Shown here one piece after another: positions 54,565 to 63,136 of a stretch of 64,000 nt of DNA; position 1 is the first letter of the stretch, and each line of letters begins with the position of its first letter. The stretch covers positions 133,746 to 197,745 of the forward strand of contig CAZEQJ010000002.1 in the NCBI GenBank assembly GCA_964514385.1, in the 5' to 3' direction. The position numbers and the translations under genes are program-made. Below the pieces are notes generated by a model. The model was not told the DNA's origin. It searched no databases and saw nothing but the letters and a program-made list of their open reading frames with translations. The DNA comes from CAZEQJ01 sp964514385. GTDB taxonomy: Bacteria; Bacteroidota; Bacteroidia; Cytophagales; Cyclobacteriaceae.

Positions 54565-56781
54565 ATGATCACTGAAGTTGCAGAAATAGAAGAGGAGAAA
54601 AAGGAAATACTCAGAAGGTACCGAAAGCTGCTGCGGCATACCAAGCCTTTATTGCAGGGCGATGATGCCAAGATGATAAAAAAGGCATTTAACCTGTCGA
54701 TGGAGGCGCATAAAAATATGCGACGCAAATCGGGAGAGCCTTATATTTTTCATCCCCTGGCTGTTGCACAGATTGTAGTGGATGAAATCGGCCTGGGTCC
54801 GACGAGTATTATATGTGCCTTACTTCACGATGTAGTAGAAGACAGCGATTTTGAGCTTGGGGATATCGAGAAGAGTTTCGGGCCAAAAGTCGCCCGGATT
54901 ATCGATGGCCTTACCAAGATATCAGGTGCTTTTGATATGGGCACCTCTCAGCAGGCAGAGAATTTCCGTAAAATGCTGCTAACGCTGTCGGAAGATGTAA
55001 GGGTGATACTGATAAAAATAGCGGACCGCCTGCACAACATGCGCACACTGGCAAGTATGCCAAGAAATAAACAGCTCAAAATAGCCAGTGAGACCTCATA
55101 CATCTACGCACCCCTGGCACACCGACTGGGTTTATATGCTATCAAATCTGAATTGGAAGACCTTTACCTCAAATATTCAGACTCCAGCTCCTATCGTGAG
55201 ATCGCCACCAAGATCAACGAATCAAAAGCACAACGCACCCGCTTCATAAGACAGTTCATTAAACCACTCGAGGATGAACTGAAACGACAGAATTTCACCT
55301 TTACAATCAAGGGCAGGCCAAAGTCAATATATTCCATTTGGAATAAAATGAAAAAACAAAATGTACCTTTCGAGAAGGTATATGACCTCTTTGCCATCCG
55401 CATCATCGTAGATACTGAGCTGGAACAAGAGAAGTCAGCATGCTGGCAGGTATACTCTATTGTAACGGATTTTTATAAACCTAATCCTGATCGTTTGCGC
55501 GACTGGATCAGTACCCCAAAATCAAACGGGTATGAATCTTTGCATACCACGGTTATGAGTCATGCGGGTAAATGGGTTGAAGTGCAGATACGCACCAAAC
55601 GAATGGACGAGATCGCTGAAAAGGGATATGCTGCACACTGGAAATATAAGAATATCACATCAAGCTCACGCGAATCCGGACTTGAGCAATGGATAGCCCA
55701 TGTCCGTGATGCCCTCGAGCAAAACGAAGGAAATGCCATTGAGTTTGTAGACGATTTCAGGGCCAACCTGTTCAATGAAGAAGTATTTGTATTTACACCA
55801 AAAGGTGATCTTAAAATACTGCCTTTGGGTGCTTCTGCTCTTGATTTCGCCTTTGAAATTCATACCGATATAGGTACCCACTGCATCGGAGCCAAAGTAA
55901 ACCAAAAACTTGTGCCTATCAGCTACCAGCTGAAAAATGGAGATCAGGTCGAAATTCTTACCTCCAATAAGCAAATGCCAAATGAAGACTGGCTCCGCAT
56001 TTCTGTAACCTCGAAGGCAAAAAGTAAGATCAAAGAAGCCTTGAAGGAGAAAAAGAAGCTGGTAGCAGTCGATGGAAAAGAGTACCTGATCAGAAAATGT
56101 AAACAGTATAAGCTGGAGCCGGGCAATGAACTGGTAGAGCAACTCAGGGCCTTTTTTGATCAGAAATCACATACAGAGCTCTTCTACCGCATCGCAAAAG
56201 GCAAAATATCCCCTGCGCAGCTCAAGGAATTTTTTGAGATAAAGACAAACAAACACCGTAAAACAGATTCCAGGTCTACTCAAAAGCGGATAAAGCGTAA
56301 ATCAGAGAAACCGGAACCGGTGCCACCTAAGAAAGATGTGCTGCTGATTGGGGATGACATGCAGCCGCTGGATTATACCATTGCGAAATGCTGTAATCCT
56401 ATACCGGGTGATGACGTGTTTGGTTTTGTCAGCGTAAATGAAGGTATAAAGATTCACCGTACCTCCTGCCCCAATGCCATCGAACTGATGTCAAATTATG
56501 GATACAGAGTAGTAAAAGCCAAATGGACCAGCCAGAAAGAGGTCGCCTTTCTCGCTAGTCTTAAAATCATAGGCACCGACAGGGTGGGCCTGATAAAAGA
56601 TGTCACCAGTGTCATATCCAGCAAACTGAAAGTCAATATGCGCTCAATATCTGTTGACACTGAAAGTGGCATTTTTGAAGGTACGATCATGTTATACGTT
56701 AATGATGTGTCGCATCTCACCGATCTGATTAAAAAGCTGGAAGAGGTAGATGGAATTGTCGAGGTGAAAAGGTTTGATTAA
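54565..56781 (+). CDS. Bifunctional (p)ppGpp synthetase/hydrolase (Rel/SpoT)
   Basis: A 738-residue stringent-response enzyme. The HD hydrolase domain is intact (FHPLAVA; H88-D89 in LLHDVVED; ADRLHNMRTL), so ppGpp breakdown is expected. The synthetase region has GRPKSIYSIWNKM and YESLHTTV. TGS (FTPKGDLKILPLGASALDFAF), a helical region, a CCNPIPGDD zinc-type domain and a C-terminal ACT domain follow. Bacteroidota typically encode one such long Rel/SpoT. The gene is followed by the STAS gene in the same direction. Confidence 0.95.
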   Translation: MITEVAEIEEEKKEILRRYRKLLRHTKPLLQGDDAKMIKKAFNLSMEAHKNMRRKSGEPYIFHPLAVAQIVVDEIGLGPTSIICALLHDVVEDSDFELGDIEKSFGPKVARIIDGLTKISGAFDMGTSQQAENFRKMLLTLSEDVRVILIKIADRLHNMRTLASMPRNKQLKIASETSYIYAPLAHRLGLYAIKSELEDLYLKYSDSSSYREIATKINESKAQRTRFIRQFIKPLEDELKRQNFTFTIKGRPKSIYSIWNKMKKQNVPFEKVYDLFAIRIIVDTELEQEKSACWQVYSIVTDFYKPNPDRLRDWISTPKSNGYESLHTTVMSHAGKWVEVQIRTKRMDEIAEKGYAAHWKYKNITSSSRESGLEQWIAHVRDALEQNEGNAIEFVDDFRANLFNEEVFVFTPKGDLKILPLGASALDFAFEIHTDIGTHCIGAKVNQKLVPISYQLKNGDQVEILTSNKQMPNEDWLRISVTSKAKSKIKEALKEKKKLVAVDGKEYLIRKCKQYKLEPGNELVEQLRAFFDQKSHTELFYRIAKGKISPAQLKEFFEIKTNKHRKTDSRSTQKRIKRKSEKPEPVPPKKDVLLIGDDMQPLDYTIAKCCNPIPGDDVFGFVSVNEGIKIHRTSCPNAIELMSNYGYRVVKAKWTSQKEVAFLASLKIIGTDRVGLIKDVTSVISSKLKVNMRSISVDTESGIFEGTIMLYVNDVSHLTDLIKKLEEVDGIVEVKRFD

Positions 56782-56802
56782 AAATTATTCCCCCGATAAC
56801 GT

Positions 56803-56810
56803 TATATTTG
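56803..56810 (+). promoter_or_regulatory. -7 box (TATATTTG) before the STAS-purA pair
   Basis: An exact TAnnTTTG match 22 bases before the STAS ATG. TTTG at 56773-56776 is at 26-base spacing, longer than usual. Confidence 0.45.
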
Positions 56811-56831
56811 CCAATTCGAAGTTGAAAGTTT

Positions 56832-57173
56832 ATGAAATACACGATCAAAGTCCTCAAACAGGTATTAGTTCTTCAACTCAGTGGTGATATCATTGGCGAA
56901 GAAAATGGCCCCGAACTTATCGGAGCCATTAATGATAAACTCGCCGATGGACATACCCTTTGTGTCGTTGACCTTTCCGGTATTCGTTATATCAACAGCA
57001 GCGGCCTGGGCCTGATCATTACGATTCACACAAAATTTAAAAATAAGGGTGGTGAGATGGTGATAGTCAACCCCTCCGACCATGTGAAAAAACTGTTCAG
57101 CATTACCAAGCTAGACAATATCTTCAAAATCTTCGGGAGTCTCGAGGAAAGCATTAAGGAATTAAAAAAATAA
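56832..57173 (+). CDS. STAS-domain anti-sigma factor antagonist
   Basis: A 113-residue STAS protein of the SpoIIAA/RsbV type. DLSGIRYINSSGLGLII carries the conserved Ser pair where phosphorylation by an HPK-type anti-sigma kinase occurs. No such kinase or sigma factor is adjacent, so it probably works with partners elsewhere. It ends 4 bases before purA and is probably cotranscribed with it. Confidence 0.88.
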   Translation: MKYTIKVLKQVLVLQLSGDIIGEENGPELIGAINDKLADGHTLCVVDLSGIRYINSSGLGLIITIHTKFKNKGGEMVIVNPSDHVKKLFSITKLDNIFKIFGSLEESIKELKK

Positions 57174-57177
57174 AGAA

Positions 57178-58461
57178 ATGAGTGTTGATGTACTTCTCGG
57201 CCTTCAGTGGGGTGATGAGGGGAAAGGAAAAATTGTTGATTATCTGGCCACATCCTATGACCTCGTTGCGAGATTTCAGGGTGGACCCAACGCCGGACAT
57301 ACACTTGAGTTCGAAGGTAATAAGCATGTCCTTCACCAAATACCGTCAGGTATCTTTAGGCCCAACATAAAGAATATTATAGGAAACGGTGTGGTGCTGG
57401 ATGCATCCATATTTAAGAAAGAGGTTGAAAGCCTGCAATCCAAATTTGGCATTGACGTCCGCAAAAATCTTTACATCTCTAAGAAGGCACAGCTGATATT
57501 GCCCTCACATCGCATTCTGGATGCCTGCTATGAGCATTCCAAGGGAGATAAAAAGATAGGAAGCACGCTTAAGGGCATTGGCCCTACCTATCAGGATAAG
57601 ATAGCACGTACGGGCCTCAGAGTCTCAGATATCCTGGATGATAAAGTTTTCAGAGATAAATATCAGCAGGCTGTGGACAGGCATCGTGCTGTGCTGGACT
57701 TCTATAAATTTGACTACAATCTTCAGGATGAAGAGCCTGCATTCTTTGAGGCAATCGAGTTTTTGAAGCAGTTTGAGATATGCGATACCGAGTATCTTAT
57801 CAATGATGAAATCATGAAGGGGTCCCGCATTTTGGCAGAAGGGGCACAGGGCGCTTTACTCGATATTGATCATGGCAGTTACCCCTTTGTTACCAGCAGC
57901 AATACCACGACTTCCGGTGCCTGCTCAGGCCTTGGCATTGCACCTTCTCGTATTAACAACGTCATCGGTATTTTCAAAGCCTACTGCACACGCGTGGGGA
58001 GTGGCCCTTTCCCTACAGAATTACACGATGCGAATGGGGAAAAACTCCGAAAAAACGGCCATGAGTTTGGCTCTACCACCGGACGCCCAAGACGTTGCGG
58101 ATGGCTCGACCTGCCGGCATTGAATTACAGCATTATGATCAATGGGGTTACGGAGCTCTACATGATGAAGGCAGATGTGCTGAATGATTTTGAAGAATTG
58201 CAGGTGGCCACATCCTATACGTTTGGAGGTAAGACAACAGATCGCTTTCCTGCTGATCTTAGTAATTTTACTATCGAACCAGTTTATCAGAAGATGAAAG
58301 GTTGGGCAGCAGATATTTGTAATATCCGTAATTTCAATGACCTGCCTTCCACATTCAAGGAATATGTGAGCTTTATAGAGGAGTTTACGCGTGTCCCGGT
58401 ACGCCTCGTTTCTTTGGGGGCTGACCGTGAAATGACCATCGAACTGGGTGCCGAAGTATAA
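57178..58461 (+). CDS. purA: Adenylosuccinate synthase
   Basis: GTP-dependent enzyme joining IMP and aspartate in AMP synthesis. Diagnostic segments are LGLQWGDEGKGKIVD (catalytic Asp), GGPNAGHT (catalytic His), KGIGPTYQDK and TTTGRPRRCGWLD (IMP/GTP loops, seen as GSTTGRPRRCGW). Length is 427 residues, normal. It follows the STAS gene by 4 bases. Confidence 0.96.
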   Translation: MSVDVLLGLQWGDEGKGKIVDYLATSYDLVARFQGGPNAGHTLEFEGNKHVLHQIPSGIFRPNIKNIIGNGVVLDASIFKKEVESLQSKFGIDVRKNLYISKKAQLILPSHRILDACYEHSKGDKKIGSTLKGIGPTYQDKIARTGLRVSDILDDKVFRDKYQQAVDRHRAVLDFYKFDYNLQDEEPAFFEAIEFLKQFEICDTEYLINDEIMKGSRILAEGAQGALLDIDHGSYPFVTSSNTTTSGACSGLGIAPSRINNVIGIFKAYCTRVGSGPFPTELHDANGEKLRKNGHEFGSTTGRPRRCGWLDLPALNYSIMINGVTELYMMKADVLNDFEELQVATSYTFGGKTTDRFPADLSNFTIEPVYQKMKGWAADICNIRNFNDLPSTFKEYVSFIEEFTRVPVRLVSLGADREMTIELGAEV

Positions 58462-58513
58462 ATCATTCGAATTAGCGAAAAATAATGTAAATTGATGTTA
58501 AATTAGAAATGCC

Positions 58514-61500
58514 ATGAAAAAGAGCTTGTTTTTATTTGGTCTTTTGTCGTTGTCATGGGTGTTTTTTTCATCAATTTCCCAGCGTGACAACCTGATCACA
58601 TCTAATGAGGAGGTCGAAAACCCGGCAATTCCGAAAATTGTGATTAACCCCCTGGGTCATTCAGGTAAGATAAATCAGCTGCTCTACAGCCCTGACGGCA
58701 CCCGCATTATTACAGTCTCCAATGATAAAAGCATAAGGGTATGGGACGCTCAGAAAGGTGAGGAACTGTCAGCTATACATATCGAACAGGGAGAAGGCTA
58801 TGAAGGCATGATCTATGCTGCCGATCTTTCACCCGATGGTAAACTTCTTGCTGTCGCAGGATACCCCGTGATAGATGATGTGGTAAGAAACTACGTTACG
58901 GTAATTGACCTCGAAAAAAATGAGCAAAAAACGGTTGGTATAGGACATACCGACATCATCAATGCAGTCAAATTTTCTCCCGACGGCTCACTGATCGCTA
59001 CGGGTTCTAATGACCAGACCGTACGCATCTGGAAATTGGGTGATAAAGAAGAGATGCTCGAAATCGGGAATCTCAGTGTTGGCGCCATCATCAATGACCT
59101 TTCTTTCAGTAAAATGGGCAATAAACTGGCTGTAGCAAGCACCCAAAATAATGGCCTCTGGCTTTTTGACATGTCTATGGCCAAGGCTGGTTATGTTAAA
59201 TCGGATTTTGATCAGTGGAAAGGACATAAAGGCGGGGTGCGCGAGGTCGAATTCTCACCAGACGGTAATTATGTGGCGTCTGCAGGTAATGATAACCGTA
59301 TTATCCTCTGGTCACCCGATGGCTTAATGCTTAAAGAAATAGATGAACTTATCTATCCGGTTAACTCGCTGACCTTTTCACTGGATGATCAGATCCTTGT
59401 AGCCATGACCGACGTCGAAGGCAAAGGAAGGAGTTATTCATTACCCTCAGGTAACCAGTTTACTGAGTTCAAAGGACATGATAATACCGTGCTTACCGCC
59501 GCATTTTCACCGGAATCGAAAAACGGAAACTACCTGATAGCATCAGCTGGCGGCAGTAATAATGAAATTATTGTCTGGAATGCCATCAGCGGCAAAGAAC
59601 TTTCTGACCTGAAAGGAAAAGGAAGTATCGTATGGCATGCCCGCTTTGGAGAAGGTTACAAAGTGTACCTCTCAAAAATCCCGCTGGAGGAAAAATCTAA
59701 TCAGACATATGCCATCACTTTTGACTTTGCCAATCAGGTAGTAGGGGAAACGGTGACCGATAAGATTGATTTTAACTCCAATCAGGATCCCCAGCAGCGG
59801 TATAATGTGCTTGATGATTATCGGCTTTTGGATACCAGAGGTAAAATCATAGAAAATGATCCCAGCTATGATGGCAGGATTCTCTGTTATCTTCCAACAC
59901 CGGATGGTGGTGTTATTATCGGCTCAGATCTCTCGTTAAAATATTACAATAGCGAGGGACTCATACTTAAGGAACTGGTAGCACATACCGGAGGTATTCG
60001 GGATCTGACCATCAGCAGTGACGGTCGCTATATAGTTTCTGCAAGCGAAGATCAGACTGTGAATCTTTGGGATCTGCAAGCTGAGGGTTATATGATATCT
60101 GTGGCAGATTATTTTAGCGACCAGCCGGAATTTATGGAGTTTCTCGATGGTGAAGGGCTTCAGGAATCCTATCAAAAACGATCCTATCAGGGATGGGAAG
60201 AGGTGATCTCATATCTTCAGGGTGAAGGATATCGGGTGGTACGTGATGTGGCGGAAATATATGAACAACTTGCTGAAAAAATATCACCGAAGGCATCACT
60301 TTTTATTGCTGATGACCTTGAATATGTGTGCTGGACTCCCGAAGGGTATTTTTCATGTAGTTCAAAAGGAGCAGAGTATTTCGGCTGGCATATCAATAAT
60401 GGTATAAAGAAGCTGGCAGATTTCTACACAGCCGAGCAGTACTTTGATATTTTATACCAACCGGATCTGGTAGCTAAGACAATTACTGATTTTAAGACAG
60501 CCCGGTCTATACTGGAAGCTCAGGGTGAAAAGCCCTTTGACCTTACCAAGCTGCAAAAGCCTTCAGCCGGCTTTTTCGGTAAACCTTTACCTGCCCCCGG
60601 CGAACCTGCCTTGACTTATAAAAACCGTATTTTCTCAACCAATGCCAAGAAAGTAACGCTGACTGTGGATGCATTTGACGGTGGCGGCGGTATCAATGAA
60701 GTGAATATTTATCAGAATGGTAAACTCATCATTTCGGATACCGAACACAGAAGCATTAATAAAGACTCTGTTCATATCAGGTATGAGGTAGATCTGCTTA
60801 ACGGCCCTAATTTATTTAAGCTTGTGATAAAAAATATCCAGGGCATTGAGTCAAGGCCTGATAATATTGAGATTCTGTATAATGGTGATGTAATTGCCAC
60901 CTCAGACATGTATCTGTTCGTCGTGGGGATCAATGAGTATAAAAATCCACGTTACAACCTGAACTATGCCCGTCCGGATGCCGAATCGATTGTTGAAAAG
61001 GTGATTGACCGGAATAAAAAGCTCTTCCATAAGATCGAAACAATTGAGATTTATGATGAGAATGGCACCAAAGAAAACATCCTGAATGCCTTTGAACAGG
61101 TAAAGCAAAAAGCAAAAATTCATGATGTATTCGTCTTTTACTATGCCGGTCATGGCTCCATGATGGATCCTGAGGACAATAACAGTGAGTATTTTCTTGT
61201 CCCTACCGACGTGACTCAGATCTATGGTAATGCCGAGCTTCTCATGGAAAGAGGGATATCCTCTTCTGAGCTCAACGATCAGTTTCTTGAAATAAATGCA
61301 CAAAAGCAACTGATCCTGCTCGATGCCTGCCATAGTGGAGCTGCATTAAACTCATTTCGAAGCAGATCCGCATCAGCAGAAGAAAAGGCCATTTTCCAAT
61401 TAGCAAGAAGTGCAGGTGTGGTCGTGATCTCTGCCAGCCAGGCAGACCAGTTTGCAACCGAATTTGATCAACTGGGTCATGGTGTATTTACTTACTCCCT

Positions 61501-61720
61501 GCTCGAAGGGCTCGACGGTAAGGCAGATGGAAGTAAGGATAATAAGGTAACTGTGAGTGAGCTTAAAATCTATATGGATGAGCGTATCCCCGACCTTAGC
61601 AGTGAATACGGAGGAGAAGCGCAATACCCGACAGGATTCATCACCGGCCAGGACTTCCCAATAGGTCTGGTATCTGAAGTAGAATCTGCCACAGACCTCG
61701 ATAAGGGTGATGAAGAGTAA
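58514..61720 (+). CDS. WD40-repeat protein with C-terminal caspase-like (C14) domain
   Basis: A 1068-residue protein. A hydrophobic N-terminus (about 4-22) looks like a signal peptide or anchor. Seven or so WD40 repeats occupy about 45-545 (for example HSGKINQLLYSPDGTRI, HTDIINAVKFSPDGSLI, HTGGIRDLTISSDGRYI). An Ig-like beta region (about 710-790) precedes the peptidase: LFVVGINEYKNP, then the catalytic His at H880 (YYAGHGS) and Cys at C939 (LLDACHSG). Both residues are present, so proteolytic activity is plausible. A terminator at 61745-61773 ends the gene. Substrate and trigger are unknown. Confidence 0.9.
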   Translation: MKKSLFLFGLLSLSWVFFSSISQRDNLITSNEEVENPAIPKIVINPLGHSGKINQLLYSPDGTRIITVSNDKSIRVWDAQKGEELSAIHIEQGEGYEGMIYAADLSPDGKLLAVAGYPVIDDVVRNYVTVIDLEKNEQKTVGIGHTDIINAVKFSPDGSLIATGSNDQTVRIWKLGDKEEMLEIGNLSVGAIINDLSFSKMGNKLAVASTQNNGLWLFDMSMAKAGYVKSDFDQWKGHKGGVREVEFSPDGNYVASAGNDNRIILWSPDGLMLKEIDELIYPVNSLTFSLDDQILVAMTDVEGKGRSYSLPSGNQFTEFKGHDNTVLTAAFSPESKNGNYLIASAGGSNNEIIVWNAISGKELSDLKGKGSIVWHARFGEGYKVYLSKIPLEEKSNQTYAITFDFANQVVGETVTDKIDFNSNQDPQQRYNVLDDYRLLDTRGKIIENDPSYDGRILCYLPTPDGGVIIGSDLSLKYYNSEGLILKELVAHTGGIRDLTISSDGRYIVSASEDQTVNLWDLQAEGYMISVADYFSDQPEFMEFLDGEGLQESYQKRSYQGWEEVISYLQGEGYRVVRDVAEIYEQLAEKISPKASLFIADDLEYVCWTPEGYFSCSSKGAEYFGWHINNGIKKLADFYTAEQYFDILYQPDLVAKTITDFKTARSILEAQGEKPFDLTKLQKPSAGFFGKPLPAPGEPALTYKNRIFSTNAKKVTLTVDAFDGGGGINEVNIYQNGKLIISDTEHRSINKDSVHIRYEVDLLNGPNLFKLVIKNIQGIESRPDNIEILYNGDVIATSDMYLFVVGINEYKNPRYNLNYARPDAESIVEKVIDRNKKLFHKIETIEIYDENGTKENILNAFEQVKQKAKIHDVFVFYYAGHGSMMDPEDNNSEYFLVPTDVTQIYGNAELLMERGISSSELNDQFLEINAQKQLILLDACHSGAALNSFRSRSASAEEKAIFQLARSAGVVVISASQADQFATEFDQLGHGVFTYSLLEGLDGKADGSKDNKVTVSELKIYMDERIPDLSSEYGGEAQYPTGFITGQDFPIGLVSEVESATDLDKGDEE

Positions 61721-61744
61721 AAAAAGGCAAAGATATAGATGAAT

Positions 61745-61773
61745 AAAAGCAGGGTCACGCCCGGCTTTTTTTT
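61745..61773 (+). terminator. Intrinsic terminator after the WD40-caspase gene
   Basis: AAAAGC-A-GGG pairs with CCC-G-GCTTTT (one internal mismatch) around a 5-base loop, followed by a run of eight T. Confidence 0.7.
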
Positions 61774-61805
61774 AAATAAAAGTGGTCCTTAATCTTATTG
61801 ACCAC
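61774..61805 (-). terminator. Possible terminator for the PorP/SprF gene
   Basis: On the minus strand GTGGTC pairs with GACCAC around a 12-base loop, followed by TTTTATTT. It is weaker than the opposing terminator. Confidence 0.4.
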
Positions 61806-61873
61806 ATTTCTGAATGTGAGAAATAGTATGATTTCGATCCATACTTTTGATTCACACAGTAAGTAAGCAGGTA

Positions 61874-63133
61874 TTATCTTCTTTTCTTAGGACCCAATAC
61901 CTTATACCAGAATGTTCCGGGTCTTCTATACTGGGTAGGGCGGTTGCGCTGTCTTTTCAGCTGACGCTGATTATATTTACGACGCTGGGTCTGTTGTTTC
62001 CTTGTATATCTGGATTGACCGGTCTTGGCAAATTTCGAAAACGACCTTCCTCTGCTGCTTCTTTTCTTTATTTTTGCGGCTCTTCGCTTATAAGATTTTA
62101 CTTTTGGTCGGCTTGAACTTGTATTTTTAAATGTACGTGGCCTTACTGTGGCGCTGCCTAATGCCTTGCGCTGTGCAGATACGGCACGGATATTCACTCT
62201 GCTGTTTGCGCCAGCCAGCTTAAGCTGATAATTCTCCTGCATAAAATCAAAGCGGAGGTTTACTTCAAAATTTGATCCAAGAGGACGTCCACTAATTGCT
62301 TTGCCGACATTTGAATAAGCAAAGCCAAGCGCAAATCCCTGGTATGTACCTTCAACATACGCCCCAAGGTCACTATTGGTGAGGCCGTAGTTCACACCTG
62401 CAGTGAAAAGGTTATTGTAAGTATAATATGCACCCACATCGAGCTGCGGAATAAAATTATCCTGGTTGGATGGAAGATAACGTACCGTCACCACCGGCTC
62501 GATCATGTCGATACCTCCTCTCATCGGGATGAACCCGTTTCCATAAAACATGTAAAATTCATTAGCCAGATCCTCGTTTTCACGGATGCCAAAAATATTA
62601 CTCATGCGATTGGCAGACCCTCCTGCTGCAAAAAAGCGGGAAGAAAAATTAATGCCGACTGAGAAGTCAAGTACATTCACAGGGTCAGCGAAAACCTGCT
62701 CGGCTAACTGATCGCCGGTATAGTCAAAGTTTACATTGGCAGGGTCGAAACGCATATTGCTGAATTCGCCGGCAAGCCCCATGGACAATGAGGTGGTAGA
62801 GTTGAATTTCAGGTGATAGGCGTAACTTGGTGTAATAAAGAGATTTTTAGCCAGGTTGAAGTTGTCCTGGAATACATTTAAACCTACGCCGCTTCGGCCT
62901 TCCCAGAATGGAATATGTCCCCCTGCAAAAGCAGTACTTAATGCGCCCGTTACACGGGTAAGGTTGTTTCGGTAAACAAGATACCCGGAGCCGCCCGATT
63001 GACCTGTAAGTGCCGGATTATATATAGGACTTACTGTGAGGCGCTGACTGAAAACAGGTAAATAGCTTTGAGCATGGCTGACCTGACCCGCTAGCAGGAA
63101 AATGAAAAAGTATATGTAGGTATATTTTTTCAA
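61874..63133 (-). CDS. PorP/SprF family T9SS outer-membrane protein with basic tail
   Basis: A 419-residue outer-membrane protein. A signal peptide (ending VSHAQ) is followed by the PorP/SprF barrel (LPVFSQRLTVSPIYNPALTGQSGG, then LSMGLAGEFSNMRF and YEPVVTVRYLP-like strands). Residues about 310-419 are an unusual tail very rich in Lys and Arg (for example KSYKRRAAKIKKRSSRGR, then RKQQTQRRKYNQRQ). PorP/SprF proteins help T9SS cargo attach or exit. The gene lies 3 bases after a T9SS type B cargo gene, the usual pairing. Confidence 0.88.
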   Translation of the reverse strand: MKKYTYIYFFIFLLAGQVSHAQSYLPVFSQRLTVSPIYNPALTGQSGGSGYLVYRNNLTRVTGALSTAFAGGHIPFWEGRSGVGLNVFQDNFNLAKNLFITPSYAYHLKFNSTTSLSMGLAGEFSNMRFDPANVNFDYTGDQLAEQVFADPVNVLDFSVGINFSSRFFAAGGSANRMSNIFGIRENEDLANEFYMFYGNGFIPMRGGIDMIEPVVTVRYLPSNQDNFIPQLDVGAYYTYNNLFTAGVNYGLTNSDLGAYVEGTYQGFALGFAYSNVGKAISGRPLGSNFEVNLRFDFMQENYQLKLAGANSRVNIRAVSAQRKALGSATVRPRTFKNTSSSRPKVKSYKRRAAKIKKRSSRGRSFSKFAKTGQSRYTRKQQTQRRKYNQRQLKRQRNRPTQYRRPGTFWYKVLGPKKRR

Positions 63134-63136
63134 GGA

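Noticed and set aside
55666..56142. 158-residue antisense frame in the Rel/SpoT gene
   Set aside because: It lies entirely inside a well-identified gene; hydrophobic composition is what the complement of this coding region would give.
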